Below are positions 25,036-34,337 of a stretch of DNA of 64,000 nt, piece by piece. Positions within the stretch are counted from its first letter, which is position 1, and each line of letters opens with the position of its first letter. This DNA comes from Neisseria sp. (GTDB lineage Bacteria; Pseudomonadota; Gammaproteobacteria; Burkholderiales; Neisseriaceae). Location: the NCBI RefSeq assembly GCF_030527965.1, contig NZ_JAUMZU010000014.1, forward strand, positions 16,724-80,723, written 5' to 3'. The notes beneath the pieces are model-generated. The model did no database searches. It saw only the letters and a list, made by a program, of their open reading frames with translations, and had not been told where the DNA came from. The position numbers were made by a program, and so were the translations under genes.

Positions 25036-25482
25036 ATGAGTATTGCCAATAATAGAAAAGCGTTTCACGATTATTTTATCGAAGATCAGATTGAAGCCGG
25101 TTTGGTGCTTGACGGTTGGGAAGTCAAGGCGATTCGGGCCGGTCGTGTGCAGCTGAAAGAGAGTTATATTCACTGGAAAAAAGATGCGTTCTATCTGGTT
25201 GGTTGCCATATTACCGCATTGCCTACGGCATCAACGCATGTTAAACCCGATCCGGTGCGCCAGCGTAAATTGCTCTTGAAACAATCTGAAATCAATAAAT
25301 TAATCGGCAAAACCGAGCGGGCAGGCTATACCATCGTGCCGCTCAATCTACATTATCATCGCGGCTACGTTAAAATCGATATCGGCTTGGCCAGAGGTAA
25401 AAAGCAACATGATAAGCGCCAAAGTATGAAAGAAGCCGATTGGAAACGTGAAAAACAGCGTTTGTTGAAAAACGAGCGCTAG
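25036..25482 (+). CDS. smpB: SsrA-binding protein SmpB
   Basis: 148 residues. Partner of tmRNA in rescuing stalled ribosomes. [39 protein letters not shown] and the basic C-terminal tail ([25 protein letters not shown]), which enters the decoding centre, are characteristic. The start at 25036 gives the standard length; the frame is open further upstream. The tmRNA gene itself is not in this window. Confidence 0.96.
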   Translation: MSIANNRKAFHDYFIEDQIEAGLVLDGWEVKAIRAGRVQLKESYIHWKKDAFYLVGCHITALPTASTHVKPDPVRQRKLLLKQSEINKLIGKTERAGYTIVPLNLHYHRGYVKIDIGLARGKKQHDKRQSMKEADWKREKQRLLKNER

Positions 25483-25640
25483 CCATCAACGCTACGATAC
25501 CTTTAGCCTGTGGTGTGCCGTTATCGTGTTAGCTATTGGTAAAAACAGGCAATTTGCCGCTTTCTCTCTTTTCAGACAGGCATCATGCCTCGATAATACC
25601 GCCGCAATTCCGAATCATTTCTGCTACTAAGGAGTGCCGC

Positions 25641-25973
25641 ATGTCCCGCCCGTCTCTCGTTCTGCCTTTGTTTCTGATTATCGCCGGCGCGGTTTGGTTT
25701 CTGAAATCAACCGATATTCTTCCCGCTACCGCTACTTTGGTTGCCGCTGCGTTAGTAATTGCCGGTATTGCCGTTTTGGTTATGGACGGCATCAATAAGC
25801 AATCTATTGTGGCCGGGCCGCTGTTGGTCTATATCGGTGCCGCCGTTTATTTGAGAAGCCAATATTTTATCGGCCAATCGCCGCTGGTTGCGTTGGGTAT
25901 GGTCATTCTGGGCTGCCTGCTTTTGCTCTCTCGCAGCAATATGATTCCTTACAAGCAAGAAAAAAGCCAATAA
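25641..25973 (+). CDS. Small inner-membrane protein with LiaI/LiaF-like transmembrane repeat
   Basis: 110 residues with four hydrophobic segments (about 7-22, 30-47, 54-70 and 79-98). The pattern LVLPLFLIIAGAVWFLKSTDILP is like the DUF5668/LiaI-LiaF transmembrane region. AAGGAG lies 6 bases before the chosen ATG. Function unknown. It is followed by a DUS hairpin, so it is separate from guaA. Confidence 0.7.
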   Translation: MSRPSLVLPLFLIIAGAVWFLKSTDILPATATLVAAALVIAGIAVLVMDGINKQSIVAGPLLVYIGAAVYLRSQYFIGQSPLVALGMVILGCLLLLSRSNMIPYKQEKSQ

Positions 25974-25994
25974 GCATTATTTGTTAATCTATTG

Positions 25995-26031
25995 AATAAG
26001 CCTGTCTGAAAGCGATTCAGACAGGCTTATT
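25995..26031. terminator. DUS hairpin between the small membrane protein gene and guaA
   Basis: AATAAGCCTGTCTGAA pairs with its complement (16 bp) around a five-base loop. A TAAAAT (26038-26043), just downstream, may be the -10 of guaA. Confidence 0.75.
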
Positions 26032-26075
26032 TCATGGTAAAATTCTCGCCCCGATTTCCCCCTCTATTTCCCATC

Positions 26076-27641
26076 ATGAACCAAGACAAAATTCTTATTC
26101 TTGATTTCGGTTCGCAAGTGACTCAGCTTATCGCCCGTCGTGTGCGTGAGGCTCATGTGTATTGCGAGCTGCATTCTTATGACATGCCGTTGGCCGATAT
26201 CAAAGCGTTTAATCCTAAAGCCATTATCCTTTCAGGCGGCCCCAATTCGGTGTATGCGTCGGATTATCAGGCTGATGTCGGTATTTTTGATTTGGGCGTT
26301 CCGATTCTGGGCATTTGCTACGGTATGCAGTTTATGGCGCACCATCTCGGCGGCGCCGTTTCTCCCGGTGATCAGCGTGAATTCGGTTATGCGCAGGTGA
26401 AAACCATCGATTGCGAGCTGACTCGTGATATTCACGACGGACAGGCCAATACGCTGGACGTTTGGATGAGCCATGGCGATAAGGTTTCCAAACTGCCGGA
26501 AGGTTTTGTGGTGATCGGCGATACGCCGAGCTGCCCGGTAGCCATGATGGAGCATGCCGAAAAGCAATTTTACGGTATACAGTTTCATCCGGAAGTAACC
26601 CACACGAAACAAGGGCGTGCGTTGTTAAATCGTTTTGTGCTTGATATTGCCGGCGCCAAACCCAGCTGGACCATGCCTAACTACATCGACGAAGCGGTAA
26701 GCAAAATTCGTGAGCAAGTCGGTAGCGACGAAGTGATTCTGGGTTTGTCGGGCGGGGTGGATTCTTCCGTTGCGGCGGCGCTCATCCATCGTGCGATTGG
26801 CGACCAGCTGACTTGCGTGTTTGTCGACCACGGCCTGTTGCGGTTGAATGAAGGCGAGATGGTGATGGATATGTTTGCCCGTAACTTGGGTGTGAATGTT
26901 ATTCATGTTAACGCTGCAGCCGATTTTATGGATAAGCTGGCAGGGGTAACTGACCCTGAGCAAAAGCGCAAAATTATCGGCGCCGAATTTGTAGAAGTGT
27001 TTCAGCGGGAAGCGGGTAAACGGAGCAATGCAAAATGGCTGGCGCAAGGCACGATTTATCCCGATGTAATCGAAAGTGCCGGTGCCAAAACTAAAAAAGC
27101 CCATGCCATCAAGAGCCACCATAATGTCGGCGGCTTGCCTGAAACGTTGAATCTGAAATTGCTCGAGCCGTTGCGCGATTTGTTTAAAGACGAAGTGCGC
27201 GAATTAGGTGTGGCACTCGGTTTGCCGCGCGAAATGGTTTACCGCCATCCGTTCCCCGGTCCGGGCTTGGGCGTGCGTATTTTGGGCGAAGTGAAAGCAG
27301 AATATGCCGATTTGCTGCGTCGTGCCGATGATATTTTCATTCAGGAATTACGCAATGCCACCGATGAAAACGGCGTTTCGTGGTATGACCTGACCAGCCA
27401 GGCTTTTGCGGTATTTTTGCCGGTGAAGTCGGTGGGTGTTATGGGTGATGGCCGCACTTATGAGTATGTTGCCGCGCTGCGTGCCGTGGTTACCAGCGAT
27501 TTTATGACCGCGCACTGGGCGGAGCTGCCTTATTCGCTGTTGGGCAAAGTATCCAACCGCATTATCAACGAAGTGCGGGGCATCAACCGCGTGGTTTATG
27601 ATGTGAGCGGCAAACCGCCTGCAACGATTGAGTGGGAATAA
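26076..27641 (+). CDS. guaA: GMP synthase (glutamine-hydrolysing)
   Basis: 521 residues. Converts XMP to GMP. The glutamine amidotransferase domain has catalytic Cys81 in GICYGMQ and His/Glu in QFHPEVTHT. The ATP-pyrophosphatase domain has the PP-loop LSGGVDSS. The C-terminal dimerisation domain ends with KPPATIEWE, the conserved end that reaches the active site. The start was set at [14 protein letters not shown]; the preceding 14 codons are not conserved in the family. Confidence 0.97.
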   Translation: MNQDKILILDFGSQVTQLIARRVREAHVYCELHSYDMPLADIKAFNPKAIILSGGPNSVYASDYQADVGIFDLGVPILGICYGMQFMAHHLGGAVSPGDQREFGYAQVKTIDCELTRDIHDGQANTLDVWMSHGDKVSKLPEGFVVIGDTPSCPVAMMEHAEKQFYGIQFHPEVTHTKQGRALLNRFVLDIAGAKPSWTMPNYIDEAVSKIREQVGSDEVILGLSGGVDSSVAAALIHRAIGDQLTCVFVDHGLLRLNEGEMVMDMFARNLGVNVIHVNAAADFMDKLAGVTDPEQKRKIIGAEFVEVFQREAGKRSNAKWLAQGTIYPDVIESAGAKTKKAHAIKSHHNVGGLPETLNLKLLEPLRDLFKDEVRELGVALGLPREMVYRHPFPGPGLGVRILGEVKAEYADLLRRADDIFIQELRNATDENGVSWYDLTSQAFAVFLPVKSVGVMGDGRTYEYVAALRAVVTSDFMTAHWAELPYSLLGKVSNRIINEVRGINRVVYDVSGKPPATIEWE

Positions 27642-27662
27642 GCCGGCGCTCGCATAAATCTA

Positions 27663-27696
27663 AAATGCCTGTCTGAATTTATTCAGACAGGCATTT
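27663..27696. terminator. DUS hairpin between convergent guaA and the RDD gene
   Basis: AAATGCCTGTCTGAA and its complement (15 bp) around a TTTA loop. Confidence 0.8.
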
Positions 27697-27707
27697 GTTA
27701 TTACTGC

Positions 27708-28229
27708 TTAGTTGTTTGTTTTATTGTCGCGCAAATCAACTAAACGGGTGCCGGCGAGGAAGTCGTAAAGAAATTGGCGTTCGGTATTGAGGTAGGCAAA
27801 GCCCCACGGCAATATCCACCAGAGGATGGCGGCGATGAAGGTGGTTCGGGGCGGCAGGCCGAGACGGTGGAGCGCGGCATAGGCCAAAAGCGGAATGAAG
27901 ATGATGAATACGCAGACCCAGATGAAGCGCAAGCGCAACCGGGAGAGATGGGGGCGCCTGCCTTCAGGGTCGGTCAGGCCGATGCGCCAAGTGCGCATCG
28001 GCAGGGTTTGGCCTTGTTTGAGCCAATTGAGTTTGAAATAAAACCACCAGCCGCCCAGCAGAATCAGGCTGACGGCTATTTGGGAAAGCAGGATGGACAC
28101 GGGATTAAGCAGCAACGAGGCAATGCCGGCTGGTAAACAGAGCACGGCGGTTACGGCGGCGGCAAGCAGACCTTCATAGAGCAGGGCGGCGAAGCGACGT
28201 TTGAGCGGGGCGGCGGGTAGGGGCGGCAT
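27708..28229 (-). CDS. RDD family membrane protein
   Basis: 173 residues. LKRRFAALLYEGLLAAAV is the RDD-type first helix opening (Arg in place, then an acidic residue), followed by two further helices (about 45-70 and 118-140) and the C-terminal DFLAGTRLVDLR, typical of the family. Proposed to be transporters of small ions or solutes; the role here is unknown. It starts 11 bases after the miaA stop and is the last gene of the mutL-miaA-RDD operon. A longer frame overlaps miaA and is rejected. Confidence 0.83.
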   Translation of the reverse strand: MPPLPAAPLKRRFAALLYEGLLAAAVTAVLCLPAGIASLLLNPVSILLSQIAVSLILLGGWWFYFKLNWLKQGQTLPMRTWRIGLTDPEGRRPHLSRLRLRFIWVCVFIIFIPLLAYAALHRLGLPPRTTFIAAILWWILPWGFAYLNTERQFLYDFLAGTRLVDLRDNKTNN

Positions 28230-28240
28230 GGTTTTACGGA

Positions 28241-29182
28241 TTAAGACGGTTGGGAAAAATGCTGTTCGGCAGTACGGAGCACGAGCGGCAGCATATCGGT
28301 TTGGTAAGGGTCGATGACGGTATCGGCGCAGAGTTTGCGCAGCCAAGTGAGCTGGCGTTTGGCCAACTGGCGGGTGGCGGCAATACCGCGTTCGACAAAG
28401 GTATCGTAATCGCTTCGGCCGGCTAGATAATCCCATGCCTGTCTGTAACCGACGCAACGCATGGCCGGCGTGTCGGGGTTTAGCGTAGGGTAGGCAGTTT
28501 GCAGGGCTTGCACCTCATTAAGAAAGCCCTGCTCAAGCATGGTATGAAAGCGCTTGGCAATCTGGTGATGTAGCTGCTTGCGGTCGGCCGGAAACAGGGC
28601 AACGGTATGCAAATCCAGCGGCATTGAGTAAGCGGCTTGGTCGGCAAAATGTTCGCTCAGGGGTTTGCCGGTAATCAGCCATACTTCCAGCGCGCGTTCG
28701 ATACGTTGCGCGTCGGCCGGTTGCAGGCGCAGGGCGGTGGCGGGGTCGGCTTGTTGCAGGCGGCGGTATAGGTGTGCCAAACCGTATTGCTGCTTTTCGG
28801 CTTGCAATTGGGCGCGGATGTTTTCATCGGCTTCGGGTAAGTCATTCAGGCCGTTGGTTAGCGCTTGGTAATACATCATGGTGCCGCCGACAATCAGCGG
28901 CAGTTTGCCGCGTGCTTGGATTTCGGCGCACAGGCGGGTGCAATCGGTTACAAAATTGGCGGCGCTATAGCTTTGCAGCGGCGAAATGATGTCGATTAAA
29001 TGGTGCGGCGCGGCTGCGCGTTCGGTGGCGGAAGGTTTGGCGGTGCCGATATCCATGCCGCGGTAGACCAGCGCGGAATCGATGCTGATGATTTCAAGCG
29101 GCAGGTATGCGGCCAACTGCAGGGCGAGGCCGGTTTTGCCGCTGGCGGTGGGGCCGAGCAGGGCGATGGCTTTGGGCTTCAT
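28241..29182 (-). CDS. miaA: tRNA dimethylallyltransferase
   Basis: 313 residues. Adds dimethylallyl to A37 of tRNAs that read UNN codons. P-loop GPTASGKT (10-17), SIDSALVYRGMDIGTAKPS and the DSA-type motifs match the family, and RQLAKRQLTWLRK near the end is typical of the substrate-binding region. The gene lies between mutL and the RDD gene on the same strand. In many proteobacteria mutL-miaA-hfq are linked, whereas here hfq is 20 kb away. Confidence 0.96.
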   Translation of the reverse strand: MKPKAIALLGPTASGKTGLALQLAAYLPLEIISIDSALVYRGMDIGTAKPSATERAAAPHHLIDIISPLQSYSAANFVTDCTRLCAEIQARGKLPLIVGGTMMYYQALTNGLNDLPEADENIRAQLQAEKQQYGLAHLYRRLQQADPATALRLQPADAQRIERALEVWLITGKPLSEHFADQAAYSMPLDLHTVALFPADRKQLHHQIAKRFHTMLEQGFLNEVQALQTAYPTLNPDTPAMRCVGYRQAWDYLAGRSDYDTFVERGIAATRQLAKRQLTWLRKLCADTVIDPYQTDMLPLVLRTAEQHFSQPS

Positions 29183-29207
29183 AAGGTTTTCAGACAGGCA
29201 TTGTGCA

Positions 29208-31118
29208 TTATTGGCCTCGTAAGAACAGGGCGTCCAGCTCTTTCAGGGTCAGTTTGACCCAAGTGGGGCGGCCGTGGTTGCATTGGTTGCTGCGCGGGGT
29301 GTTTTCCATGTCGCGCAATAAGGCGTTCATTTCGGGCAGAGTCAGCCGGCGGCCGGCGCGGATGGAACCGTGGCAGGCCATGGTGGAAAGAATCTGATTT
29401 TCGCGGGCTTCGATGGCTTGCGAGGAGCCTACCTGGGCAAATTCGCGCAACATGTCGCGGGCGAGTTCGGCAACGTCGGATTTGCCCAGCATTTGCGGCA
29501 CGCTGCGCACGGCTATGGTGTTGCCACCCATCGCGGAAAGCACCAGTCCGAAATCGGCCAGTGCGTCGCCGTGGTCGGCGAGCGCGGCCATTTCTTCGTG
29601 GCTGGCGGTAAAGGTTACCGGAATCAGCAGCGATTGCCCGGGCAGTTTGCCGTTTTGTTCGCGCAGGGCTTTCATTTTTTCGTAGTTCACACGTTCGGCA
29701 GCGGCATGCATGTCGATGAGCAACAGGCTGTCTTCGGCTTGGGCAAGGATATAGATGCCGAGCAACTGGGCAATGGCAAAGCCGAGAGGCGGTAGCTCGG
29801 TTGCGGAGGTTTGCCCGGAAAGCCTGTCTGAATCGTTTTCAGGTAGGCTTTCTGCGCTCGGCGAAGATACGCCGAGATGGCTTTCCAGCTCGCTCAGTTC
29901 GGCATCTGCATCAGGTGTTTTGCGGTAAAGTTCGGCATAGGTTTCCATAGCAGCGCGGCTTTCGCGCAGGCTTAAATGCCGTTGTTGCGGGGCACGTGCG
30001 GGGGTGTATGAAACCGGTGCGGTTTTGGTGCCGGCCGGTTCGGGTGCGGGCCGAGGGCGCTCTTGCTGCGGTATTTCCAGCATGTCGTGCAGAATATGGC
30101 CTGCATTGGCAACGCTTTCGGTTTGGTCGGCACGGGTGGCGGCCAAGGTTTTGTTGAGCGTGTGGAAGATGAGCTGATGTATGGCCTGACTGTCTCGGAA
30201 GCGGACTTCGGTTTTGGTGGGGTGGACGTTGACGTCGACCATTTCTGGCGGCAAATCGAGAAACAGTACGAATGCGGGGGTAAGCGCGTTATGCAATACG
30301 TCGCGATAGGCTTGTTTGACGGCATGGAGCATAACTTTGTCGCGCACGAAGCGGCGGTTGACGAAACAATATTGTTTGTCGGCTTTGCCTTTGGCGAAGG
30401 TCGGCTTTGCAATTATGCCGTGCAGGCGGACGAGGCCTTCTCCGCTGTCGACGGACAAGGCGGCCGCTTGGAAATCTTCGCCTAAAATGGCGCCCACGCG
30501 CTCCGGCATGCTTTGCGGTGGCAGCTTGAAAATGGTTTTGCCATTGTGTTTTAAGGTAAAACCGGTTTCCGGATAAGCCAGCGCCAGCCGTTCGACTGCG
30601 TTGGCGCAATGGGCGTATTCTGTGTTTTCCGATTTGAGAAATTTGCGGCGGGCGGGCGTGTTGAAAAACAAATCGGCCACTTCGACCGTGGTACCGACCG
30701 GATGGGCGGCTGCGCCGCTGCGTTCCAGCTTGCCGTCGACGGCACGGATTTCGGCGGCATGGGCGGCTTCGGCCTGACGGCTGGTCAGGGTGAGGCGGGA
30801 AACGGATGCGATGCTGGCCAGCCCTTCGCCGCGAAAACCCATGCTGGCAACGTGTTCCAAATCGTTTAACGTGGCGATTTTGCTGGTGGCATGACGGTGC
30901 AGCGCGAGCTGGATGTCGTCGGCGTGGATGCCGCTGCCGTTGTCGGTAACGCGAATCAGCCTGATGCCGCCGGCAGCCAGCTCGACTTGAATGTCGGTGG
31001 CGCCTGCGTCTATGCTGTTTTCAATGATTTCTTTGAGTGCGTTGGCCGGTCGTTCCACCACTTCGCCGGCGGCGATTTGGTTGATAAGGTGGTCGGGCAG
31101 GGCGGCGATGCGTTTCAT
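29208..31118 (-). CDS. mutL: DNA mismatch repair protein MutL
   Basis: 636 residues. The N-terminal GHKL ATPase domain has ENSIDAGAT, DNGSGI and GFRGEGLASI. The C-terminal domain carries DMHAAAERVNYE (the endonuclease metal motif DQHA(X)2E(X)4E, with Met for Gln), ACHGSIRAG and QCNHGRPT. These metal-binding motifs indicate a nicking-competent MutL, as in bacteria without MutH. A DUS-like word (29822) is in the linker, a disordered region. It heads the mutL-miaA-RDD operon. Confidence 0.96.
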   Translation of the reverse strand: MKRIAALPDHLINQIAAGEVVERPANALKEIIENSIDAGATDIQVELAAGGIRLIRVTDNGSGIHADDIQLALHRHATSKIATLNDLEHVASMGFRGEGLASIASVSRLTLTSRQAEAAHAAEIRAVDGKLERSGAAAHPVGTTVEVADLFFNTPARRKFLKSENTEYAHCANAVERLALAYPETGFTLKHNGKTIFKLPPQSMPERVGAILGEDFQAAALSVDSGEGLVRLHGIIAKPTFAKGKADKQYCFVNRRFVRDKVMLHAVKQAYRDVLHNALTPAFVLFLDLPPEMVDVNVHPTKTEVRFRDSQAIHQLIFHTLNKTLAATRADQTESVANAGHILHDMLEIPQQERPRPAPEPAGTKTAPVSYTPARAPQQRHLSLRESRAAMETYAELYRKTPDADAELSELESHLGVSSPSAESLPENDSDRLSGQTSATELPPLGFAIAQLLGIYILAQAEDSLLLIDMHAAAERVNYEKMKALREQNGKLPGQSLLIPVTFTASHEEMAALADHGDALADFGLVLSAMGGNTIAVRSVPQMLGKSDVAELARDMLREFAQVGSSQAIEARENQILSTMACHGSIRAGRRLTLPEMNALLRDMENTPRSNQCNHGRPTWVKLTLKELDALFLRGQ

Positions 31119-31261
31119 GGGCTTGCGGGCTCGGGCGGTTTTCAGACAGGCATGATTATAGACCTTTATCGTTGCTTTGGCTTGGGGCAGCAGACGGGCG
31201 TATTCACACGGTGCCTCGGCTCGACCTATAATGCGTTTTTATTTTAACAGCGGAACCAGCG

Positions 31262-31555
31262 ATGAATCATCAGTTGCTCGGGTTGTATTTTCTGCCGGCC
31301 GGCGTGTTTTTAATGTGTGCAGCGGCTTTGTGGCAGATGTATGTGGTGGTGTCGGAAATTTATACGTTGAACCGTTTTACCAGTGATAAGCAGCGGCTCG
31401 GCGCGGCATTGGCGATGTTTTTCAGCTTTTCTTTGGCGATTTATTTTTTGTGTCCCAACGCGCGTAAAAAAGGGCTGGTGTTTTTGCTGTTGGGTTTGGT
31501 TGGCGCCGTGCTGTATCTCTTGGCCAGACTATGGTTGCCGTGGAAAAACGGTTGA
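31262..31555 (+). CDS. Hypothetical small membrane protein
   Basis: 97 residues with three hydrophobic segments (about 7-29, 46-64 and 70-90) separated by charged loops (TSDKQR, NARKKG). I recognise no family. The start is the first ATG in frame; there is no strong ribosome-binding site. It faces a DUS hairpin 18 bases after the stop, so it is a single-gene unit divergent from mutL. Confidence 0.65.
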   Translation: MNHQLLGLYFLPAGVFLMCAAALWQMYVVVSEIYTLNRFTSDKQRLGAALAMFFSFSLAIYFLCPNARKKGLVFLLLGLVGAVLYLLARLWLPWKNG

Positions 31556-31572
31556 AATGATTTGGTAAAAGT

Positions 31573-31606
31573 CATGCCTGTCTGAAAGAGGTTTCAGACA
31601 GGCATG
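31573..31606. terminator. DUS hairpin after the 97-residue membrane protein gene
   Basis: CATGCCTGTCTGAAA and its complement (15 bp) around GAGG. Confidence 0.75.
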
Positions 31607-31697
31607 GCTGATTTTTTACTTGAAATATCTGCAAACGGGTTTATATTGTTAGCACGGCCTGCCTTTTGCAGGCAATATACTAAGGAAAGGAAAAACA

Positions 31698-32009
31698 ATG
31701 AAACGCAAATATGAATCCCAAAAAGAAGCCCTGTTGCAGGAAATCCGTTCGGTTTTGAACGATGCCGAGGCGCTTTATGATCAAGGCGTGGAGCGCGGCG
31801 CAGAAGAAACCAAGGCGTTGAAAGAAAAGCTGCAAAACAAACTTGAGCGCGCGCAAAGCCGATTGAGTGATTTTGAAGAACGTGCTTATCAGGAAGCCCG
31901 TTATCGTGCCAACCAAGTTGACGATTACGTTAATGAAAAACCTTATTATGCGATTGGTTTCGCTGCATTGGCAGGCTTGGTGGCGGGTATTTTGCTGAAC
32001 CGTCGTTAA
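31698..32009 (+). CDS. ElaB/YqjD-type DUF883 membrane-anchored protein
   Basis: 103 residues. A long charged coiled-coil (about 1-75) precedes EKPYYAIGFAALAGLVAGILLNRR, the C-terminal membrane anchor with the terminal Arg pair typical of DUF883. E. coli YqjD of this family binds ribosomes at the membrane in stationary phase. It has an AAGGAAAGG ribosome site. It begins a three-gene set that matches the yqjD-yqjE-yqjK order of E. coli. Confidence 0.85.
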   Translation: MKRKYESQKEALLQEIRSVLNDAEALYDQGVERGAEETKALKEKLQNKLERAQSRLSDFEERAYQEARYRANQVDDYVNEKPYYAIGFAALAGLVAGILLNRR

Positions 32010-32128
32010 ACGGGAGGGAGCGCTGCCAAGGTTCGAAAAGTTTGATCGGAACTTTGCGGCGTTTCTTTTCATCCAAACCGTCGCCGATTTTGCCGGCGGT
32101 TTTCCGTTTTGTCTGAAAGGTTCGGCCT

Positions 32129-32530
32129 ATGGGCATCAAACAAGAAATTACCGGGTTTAAGAATATCATAACGCAGGGCGCAGATTTGCTATTGCTGCGC
32201 CTGCGCATTCTGCATCTTGACGTGGGCACTCAGGCGGCAGGGCTGCTGAAAATTTTGGCTCTGATGGCCGTTGCCGCCATATTCTGCCTGATTGCGTTGG
32301 TTGCCGTGTTGTTTGGGTTGAATACCATACTGTCGCCGGTTGCCAAAATCTGGGTGTTCTTCGGCACCGCCGTTTTCATGGCCTTAGCGGCCGTTTGCCT
32401 GCTTTGGCAGATTCCGCGCGTTTGGCGCATAGGCAGCAAAGGCGTAGGCCAAACTTTGCAAGATATGCGGGAGGATTTGGCGCATTTAAGCGGAAAAGCC
32501 CGACAAAATAAAGGAGAGGAACATGTCTAG
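32129..32530 (+). CDS. YqjE-type phage-holin-like membrane protein
   Basis: 133 residues, two transmembrane segments (about 43-67 and 72-95), flanked by an amphipathic N-terminus and a charged tail. The layout is that of the YqjE/holin III superfamily. It lies 119 bases after the DUF883 gene and overlaps the next gene by eight bases, so the downstream pair is translationally coupled. Confidence 0.8.
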   Translation: MGIKQEITGFKNIITQGADLLLLRLRILHLDVGTQAAGLLKILALMAVAAIFCLIALVAVLFGLNTILSPVAKIWVFFGTAVFMALAAVCLLWQIPRVWRIGSKGVGQTLQDMREDLAHLSGKARQNKGEEHV

Positions 32531-32789
32531 CCGAGAATCGGCCGAAGCACGAGAACTTCTGCTGCTGCAATGCAAACTGGCCCGTTTGAAAATAGACTTG
32601 GAAAGACGCAAGCTGGCGCAGCGGCGCAAGCAAGAATCGGATAATCCGGTTGCCCATCTTCTCGAACTTACCGATAGATTGCCGAACCGCTCTTTATGGA
32701 AAACCGTGCTTTTACCCGCCCAATGGAAACACCGTGCGTTTTGGGGCGCGGCTTTGCTGATTTTTGAATACTGGCGCAAGCGACGCTGA
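32523..32789 (+). CDS. YqjK-like small protein
   Basis: 88 residues: a highly charged helix (RELLLLQCKLARLKIDLERRKLAQRRKQ), then a short hydrophobic patch (RAFWGAALLIFEYW) and a basic end. Position after yqjD- and yqjE-like genes suggests the YqjK role, which is itself unknown. The start overlaps the previous stop by eight bases, with GGAGAGG just upstream. Confidence 0.65.
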   Translation: MSSRESAEARELLLLQCKLARLKIDLERRKLAQRRKQESDNPVAHLLELTDRLPNRSLWKTVLLPAQWKHRAFWGAALLIFEYWRKRR

Positions 32790-32813
32790 AGCATGTTTAT
32801 TGTGCTTAACTAA

Positions 32814-32847
32814 AAAAGCCTGTCTGAAAATGTTCAGACAGGCTTTT
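32814..32847. terminator. DUS hairpin between convergent yqjK-like and DedA genes
   Basis: AAAAGCCTGTCTGAA and its complement (15 bp) around AATG; T runs on both strands. Confidence 0.85.
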
Positions 32848-32864
32848 GGGGTTAGGCGGCAGGA

Positions 32865-33506
32865 CTAAGCTTTTTTAGCAGCGTATTTTGCACGGATGAT
32901 TTCGATAACGGCCGGCAGAATGGAAATGACGATAATGGCGCCGAGTACCAAACCCAGATTGTTTTTAACAGCCGGAATATTAGCGAAGAAATAACCTGCA
33001 TAAGAAAATAAAACAACCCACAATACGCCGCCGATGATGTTGTAACGGATAAATTTGCCGTAAGTCATGTGCGCCATTCCGGCCACGAAAGGAGCGAAAG
33101 TGCGCACAATCGGCACGAAGCGGGCAATGATAATGGTTTTACCGCCGTATTTTTCATAAAACGCATGGGTTTTATCCAGATAGGCACGTTTGAAAATTTT
33201 GGAATCTGGGTTGGAAAACAGCTTTTCACCGAAATATTTGCCAATCATAAAATTGGCCGCATCGCCTAAAATCGCAGCGGCCAGCAGCAGCAGCACCATC
33301 AGGTGGATGTTCATTTCGCCTAGTGCGGCAATTCCGCCGGCGGCAAACAATAAAGAATCGCCCGGCAGAAAAGGCGTTACCACCAGACCGGTTTCGCAGA
33401 AGATAATCAGAAAAAGAATCGCATAAATCCACGGGCCGTAATTTGCAGACAAGTCTTGCAAATGCTGGTCGATGTGCAGGATAAAATCAATAACGGTGGC
33501 AATCAC
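32865..33506 (-). CDS. DedA family membrane protein (probable polyprenyl/phospholipid flippase family)
   Basis: 213 residues from a GTG start ([17 protein letters not shown]); no ATG is available upstream near the family start. [16 protein letters not shown] is the DedA motif, and [28 protein letters not shown] is the second conserved block with essential arginines. DedA proteins are linked to undecaprenyl-phosphate or phosphatidyl-lipid translocation and membrane potential; the exact role is unknown here. Monocistronic. Confidence 0.88.
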   Translation of the reverse strand: MIATVIDFILHIDQHLQDLSANYGPWIYAILFLIIFCETGLVVTPFLPGDSLLFAAGGIAALGEMNIHLMVLLLLAAAILGDAANFMIGKYFGEKLFSNPDSKIFKRAYLDKTHAFYEKYGGKTIIIARFVPIVRTFAPFVAGMAHMTYGKFIRYNIIGGVLWVVLFSYAGYFFANIPAVKNNLGLVLGAIIVISILPAVIEIIRAKYAAKKA

Positions 33507-33606
33507 TATATATATTCTCTTGAAAACGTTTATTAAAATTGATAAAAGAGCGCATTGTAAGTTCAAATCGGCCGCTTTGCCAAATCTTCCCGATAAACGC
33601 GGGCGC

Positions 33607-33636
33607 TTGCGGCTATTCGTTGAAACAACGTACAAT
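33607..33636 (+). promoter_or_regulatory. Candidate promoter for hda
   Basis: TTGCGG (33607-33612) and TACAAT (33631-33636) with an 18-base spacer, about 33 bases before the hda start. Confidence 0.45.
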
Positions 33637-33668
33637 TCCGTGTCATTTCACCATTTTCGGGTCGCAGC

Positions 33669-34337
33669 GTGAACCAGCTTATTTTTGATTTTGCCAGCCA
33701 TGAATACCCCGGGTTCGACGAGTTTCTGGGTGTTGCCAATAGCGAGCTGGTTCATGTGCTGAAAGAGCAGGAAAACCAGTTTCTTTACGTTTGGGGCAGC
33801 GAAGGCTCGGGCAAAAGCCATTTGTTGCGCGCTTGGGCCGACAAAGCCGCCCGAAGCGGTGCCCGCGCCCTTTATATTGACGCGCGCAAACAGCCTCTAA
33901 CGCAAACCGCTTATGAAGCGGATTATCTTGCGGTAGACCAAATCGAATGTCTTGATGCTGAAGAGCAGTCGCTGTTGTTTGCCATATTCAACCAATATCG
34001 CAACAGCAAGCAGGGTAGTTTGTTGCTGAGTGCCGATGTGAAACCGCAGCATTTGTGCATACGCGAAGATTTACGCACCCGCATGGCCTACTGCTTGGTT
34101 TATGAAGTGAAACCTTTGAGCGACGAAGAGAAAATCAGCGCGCTCACCAGCATCGCACGCACGCGCCGCATTCCTGTCGACTCTGCCGTATTCCATTATC
34201 TGCTGCTGCATTGGAAGCGGGATTTGGGCAGTCTGATGAACATGCTGGATGCGTTAGATCATTATTCCCTCACCATGAAAAAGCGGATTACCGTGCCGCT
34301 TTTGCGCCAACTTTTACAACAACAGGAAACCGAATGA
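33669..34337 (+). CDS. hda: DnaA regulatory inactivator Hda
   Basis: 222 residues. AAA+ protein related to DnaA that with the sliding clamp stimulates ATP hydrolysis by DnaA. MNQLIFDFA at the start contains the clamp-binding QLxF-type motif. Walker A is GSEGSGKS (43-50), and LAVDQIECLDAEEQSLLFAIFN is the Walker B region. It overlaps the next gene by four bases (ATGA), so the two are coupled. Confidence 0.92.
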   Translation: MNQLIFDFASHEYPGFDEFLGVANSELVHVLKEQENQFLYVWGSEGSGKSHLLRAWADKAARSGARALYIDARKQPLTQTAYEADYLAVDQIECLDAEEQSLLFAIFNQYRNSKQGSLLLSADVKPQHLCIREDLRTRMAYCLVYEVKPLSDEEKISALTSIARTRRIPVDSAVFHYLLLHWKRDLGSLMNMLDALDHYSLTMKKRITVPLLRQLLQQQETE

